From positions 434,001 through 498,000 of the forward strand of contig CANMWO010000001.1 in assembly GCA_947501695.1 (NCBI GenBank): DNA of 64,000 bases, written 5' to 3'. The first letter of the stretch is position 1. Each line of letters starts with the position of its first letter. This stretch comes from an uncultured Sphingomonadaceae bacterium (GTDB taxonomy: Bacteria > Pseudomonadota > Alphaproteobacteria > Sphingomonadales > Sphingomonadaceae). Made by a program: the position numbers and the translations under genes. This document shows positions 61,521 through 64,000 of this stretch, one piece after another. Under the pieces are notes generated by a model. The model made no database searches and was not told the DNA's origin. It worked only from the letters and a program-made list of their open reading frames with translations.

Positions 61521-61838
61521 ATGTCAGACGAACCCCCGGTCCATGTAATGGCCAATTTCACCGTCCATGATGCCGAGAAATATCGCGTCTATGAAAAAGG
61601 CTTTTTCCCGATCCTGAAGAAGCATGGCGGACAGTTCATAACATTGGATGACAATAGCACGACATTTGAAGGGTCGGTGCCGCCCGAAGGGCGCGTGGTC
61701 CTGTTCAAATTCCCCAACACGGAAGCGGCGACAGCTTGGTATAATGATCCTGATTATCAGGCACTATCGGAACACAGGCGTGCCGGGACGGAGTTGAAGT
61801 TTCTGACGATGTTGCACCCGATGCCGGGGCGAGCTTAG
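61521..61838 (+). CDS. DUF1330-family protein
   Basis: A 105-residue small protein with the ferredoxin-like dimeric barrel pattern of DUF1330: VMANFTVHDAEKYRVYEKGFFPILKKHGGQF, RVVLFKFPNTEAATAWYNDPDYQAL and a LTMLHP end. Family function is unknown. It lies 15 bases after the CoA-transferase gene and is probably co-transcribed. Confidence 0.85.
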   Translation: MSDEPPVHVMANFTVHDAEKYRVYEKGFFPILKKHGGQFITLDDNSTTFEGSVPPEGRVVLFKFPNTEAATAWYNDPDYQALSEHRRAGTELKFLTMLHPMPGRA

Positions 61839-61867
61839 CTTTGGTTTGGCTTGAGCATGTCTGAATG

Positions 61868-61897
61868 AGCGGCAGCTACATTCCGAAAGCGGACATT
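61868..61897. repeat. Repeat copy B of the local inverted-repeat family
   Basis: The stretch AGCTACATTCCGAAAG followed by CGGACATTC matches copy A (CCGCTATATCCCGAAAGCGGACATT) at most positions; the left arm is degraded. The surrounding 61839-62103 gap holds no supported gene. Confidence 0.45.
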
Positions 61898-62103
61898 CAT
61901 AATCACATCAATCGTTATTTGGAAATCGTCTGGCGACCGATCCATTCGTCCTTGCCGATCCAATATAAAGCCACCTTAACCGGCTCAATTGTTTTCGTGG
62001 CTTTCGCAGTTAAACTCTGTGCTCGCGACATGCCTATGCGCCAATGTCGTGTTACGATGGTTGCGCTAGTAATCTCTATTTCGGGTTCATCTAGTGATTT
62101 TAA

Positions 62104-62445
62104 TCAGATGCCGTAGCGTTTTTTGATATAGGCGAGCACGGCGCTACGGCGATTGCTTTTGATCTCAAAGCGGCCAGCGCGCACCGCCTGAGCAACTTCA
62201 GGCGCTGTTTCACGATTGAGCTTGTTATGATACTCACAGCTTTTGCAGGTGATGTACCTGCGCACTTGTGCGCGGCCCCGCGTGATCACACGATTCTCAT
62301 TTGAGATAAGGCTGTTGTTGCCTTTTCTGACATCCGTGCCCCAATCGTTGCCAGCGGTACCGCGGCCAGACGAACCCGAAGCAAATGCAACTGTAGAACT
62401 GGCAACCAACGCTAACAATGTGGCAGAAATCAATACTCTCTTCAC
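62104..62445 (-). CDS. Small exported CxxC protein, hypothetical
   Basis: A 113-residue protein with a signal peptide (MKRVLISATLLALVASSTVAFA), a Gly/Ser/Asn-rich stretch and a C-terminal domain with TCKSCEYHNKLN (CxxC) and AVLAYIKKRYGI. The C-terminal pattern (conserved CKSC, tail basic helix) could bind a metal or form a disulfide. Not recognised. GTG start with AAGG upstream. Confidence 0.6.
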   Translation of the reverse strand: MKRVLISATLLALVASSTVAFASGSSGRGTAGNDWGTDVRKGNNSLISNENRVITRGRAQVRRYITCKSCEYHNKLNRETAPEVAQAVRAGRFEIKSNRRSAVLAYIKKRYGI

Positions 62446-62795
62446 CGGCCGTTACCTTTTTATACGAACAAAACTTCGCTTTCTCGCACTCGCGACTTTA
62501 GCTGACGAGTTAGTTAGTATCCGAGATTTAGCATCGATGGAAGAGTAATGTGACCGATTGTACTTTCGCGCGTGAACATTGGCCCACAATGCTGGTTTCG
62601 TGCGATCATCATCCTGGCCTGCTCCTCGCCTGCGTGAATTTATATCCATAAAAATGACATCCATTCGTCAGCAATGTCCGCTATTGTACCCATACAGACA
62701 TAAGCGCAGTGACTGCAATATCCCGAAAATTGGTAATGCAGTCACTAATATTGGTAGTGCGAATATCGGTTCACAATGTCATGAGGCGAAACTGA
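62446..62795. other. Gene-free stretch with inverted repeats
   Basis: No supported gene. It contains an ATGTCCGCTATTGTACCC half-copy of the local repeat near 62674 and a perfect inverted repeat AGTGACTGCA (62708-62717) / TGCAGTCACT (62737-62746) whose loop contains ATATCCCGAAAA, like copy A. Confidence 0.45.
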
Positions 62796-63377
62796 ATGCA
62801 GCTATTTTGGAAAATCCCTCTTATTGGTCGGGGCATATTCGCTGTCTGGGAAATTGACGCCAAGCGGAAATACCGGTTGACAAAAGACGGGATCAAGCGA
62901 GCGGACAAGTTGCTTGAGATTGGTTCAGGCCCTGGCAGCGTTGTAAAGGTTTTTCGTGAACAAGGGCTGGATGTGACGGCGCTGGATATAGCCGACAACG
63001 GCTTTACGGATGACCTGAAACCTACCATATATGATGGCGATATCATGCCATTTGCGGACCGGTCATTTGATATCGCTTTGCTCCTGACCGTGTTGCACCA
63101 TACGGCTGAGCCGGACAACATCTTGCGGGAAGCCGGGCGCGTTTCAAAAAGATTGATCATTATGGAAGATGTCTATGACACTCCATTTCAGGCCGCTTAC
63201 ACCAAGCTGACGGACAAGATTACCAATATGGAATTTATCGGTCATCCCCACAGCAACCGGTCACATGCCGAATGGCTGGAAACTTTTGACCGCATGGGAT
63301 TCACCCTTCGCCACAGCGAAATCCATAGAGTAGCAAAATTTTACCAGCAGGCGGTCTATATCGTGGACACAGAATGA
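62796..63377 (+). CDS. Class I SAM-dependent methyltransferase
   Basis: A 193-residue soluble protein with the Rossmann methyltransferase motifs: motif I LLEIGSGPGSVVKVF near residue 40, acidic motif II LDVTALDIAD, YDGDIMPFADRSFDIALLLTVLHHTAEPDNILREAGRV (motifs III-IV). Substrate unknown. A GAGGCG lies upstream of the ATG. Stands alone between the CxxC protein and the DUF547 gene. Confidence 0.85.
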   Translation: MQLFWKIPLIGRGIFAVWEIDAKRKYRLTKDGIKRADKLLEIGSGPGSVVKVFREQGLDVTALDIADNGFTDDLKPTIYDGDIMPFADRSFDIALLLTVLHHTAEPDNILREAGRVSKRLIIMEDVYDTPFQAAYTKLTDKITNMEFIGHPHSNRSHAEWLETFDRMGFTLRHSEIHRVAKFYQQAVYIVDTE

Positions 63378-63500
63378 AAAGGCGCGGCGGCGATATTCGC
63401 ATCAGATCATTTTTTGGAGCATTGTAACGCTTACCGGTTTTAGGACGAATATTGGTTATACATTCCGAATACATCACATAATTATTCCACAAGGCTCGAC

Positions 63501-64000
63501 ATGAAACATCGCTATATCGCTCTATTGTCCCTTCTCGTTTCTGCGCCCGCACAGGCGGCGGGTTTTGATCATTCCAGCTGGAATGATCTTTTGGCCGAAA
63601 ATGTTGAAATGGTGCCGGACGGCAGTTCCTCGACTGTAAACTATGCAGAATTTGAGGAAGACCGTGCCGTGCTGAAATTCTATCTGGATGCGATGGCTCA
63701 GGTCAGCCGCGCTGAGTTTGATGCCTGGTCGAAACCGGATCAACTCGCTTTCCTGATCAATGCCTATAACGCCTGGACGGTCGAATTAATTCTTAGGCAA
63801 TATCCCGATTTGGTGTCGATCAAGGAACTGGGGTCGCTAACCCAGTCACCCTGGCAAAAGGCTTTTATCCCGCTCTTGGGCGAGACATTATCGCTCGACA
63901 ATGTCGAGCATGACATTATCCGCGGCAGCGGACTATATAATGACCCTCGCATCCATTTTGGTGTGAACTGTGCAAGCATTGGTTGCCCGGCCTTGCTCAA
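63501..64000 (+). CDS. DUF547-domain exported protein (partial, cut by window end)
   Basis: 166 codons are visible from ATG 63501 and the frame is open at the window edge. It has a signal peptide (MKHRYIALLSLLVSAPAQA), then the DUF547 pattern: LAFLINAYNAWTVELIL, LSLDNVEHDIIRGS and DPRIHFGVNCASIGCPALL with its conserved cysteines. Probably periplasmic; family function is unknown. A complete member would run roughly another 80-100 residues. Confidence 0.85.
   Translation, partial: MKHRYIALLSLLVSAPAQAAGFDHSSWNDLLAENVEMVPDGSSSTVNYAEFEEDRAVLKFYLDAMAQVSRAEFDAWSKPDQLAFLINAYNAWTVELILRQYPDLVSIKELGSLTQSPWQKAFIPLLGETLSLDNVEHDIIRGSGLYNDPRIHFGVNCASIGCPALL

Noticed and set aside
61865-62116. An 83-codon plus-strand frame after the DUF1330 gene
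   Set aside because: Its first codons are the local repeat copy B and it overlaps the end of the minus-strand exported-protein gene; no ribosome-binding site.
1-64000. tRNA, rRNA, CRISPR arrays and complete insertion sequences
   Set aside because: None was seen: no cloverleaf with a T-loop, no regularly spaced direct repeats, and no intact transposase in any frame.

Overview
The window looks like a chromosomal segment from a motile, moderate-GC alphaproteobacterium of the order Sphingomonadales (marine Sphingorhabdus/Parasphingorhabdus-like). The evidence is the set of a TonB-dependent receptor beside a spinster-type MFS carrier, two PEPxxWA-CTERM exported proteins, a GPH-type carrier beside a class III CoA-transferase, and a CtrA-like site next to a GANTC methylation site. 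These are inferences from protein families; no database search was possible.

Left edge (1-6.1 kb): a three-PAS protein that stops inside its last PAS motif and abuts a fragment resembling a serine-recombinase tail, an exported-protein ORF that has lost its start codon, a small unknown protein, then a soluble transhydrogenase (sthA) coupled to a GGDEF diguanylate cyclase, followed by a gene-free stretch with two strong hairpins.

Core (6.2-41 kb): one nearly complete flagellar locus. On the minus strand lie flgBCDEFGHIJKL-motAB. Divergent from flgB on the plus strand are a second MotA-like/ExbD-like motor pair, flgA, flgM, a FlgN-like gene, a separate flagellar lytic transglycosylase, flhA and fliA. 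A convergent flagellin gene follows, then a sigma54 activator gene with fliEFGHIJKLMNOPQR-flhB-fliD-fliS, closed by a second, oppositely oriented sigma54 activator. I see four good sigma54 promoters (before flgB, flgA, the transglycosylase and the first activator), three sigma28-like promoters (flagellin, flgM, fliD), palindromic enhancer-like sites, and a CtrA-type site before the second activator. Together they suggest a cascade: CtrA, then the 40 kb activator, then the 24 kb activator and RpoN, then hook and basal body, then FliA/FlgM control of the filament genes. No chemotaxis genes, flhF/flhG or rpoN are present, and FliM lacks the usual CheY-binding N-terminus.

41-45.5 kb: a visibly AT-richer block of small regulatory genes: two winged-helix proteins, a PilZ protein, an unknown protein, RadC, a membrane protein, an unknown soluble protein and a LuxR-type HTH protein with a C-terminal membrane anchor.

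45.7-51 kb: a TonB receptor, alpha/beta-hydrolase and MFS carrier operon with a divergent TetR gene and a candidate operator, probably for uptake and hydrolysis of an unidentified ester-like compound. 51.3-53.9 kb: two PEPxxWA-CTERM proteins with near-identical 3' ends, and an unknown exported protein. 54-62 kb: a large ATP-dependent LuxR (LAL) regulator, a GPH-family carrier, and a divergent thiolase-like / CaiB-type CoA-transferase / DUF1330 set, with a family of short inverted repeats in the gaps. 62.1-64 kb: a small exported CxxC protein, a SAM methyltransferase and a DUF547 protein cut by the window end.
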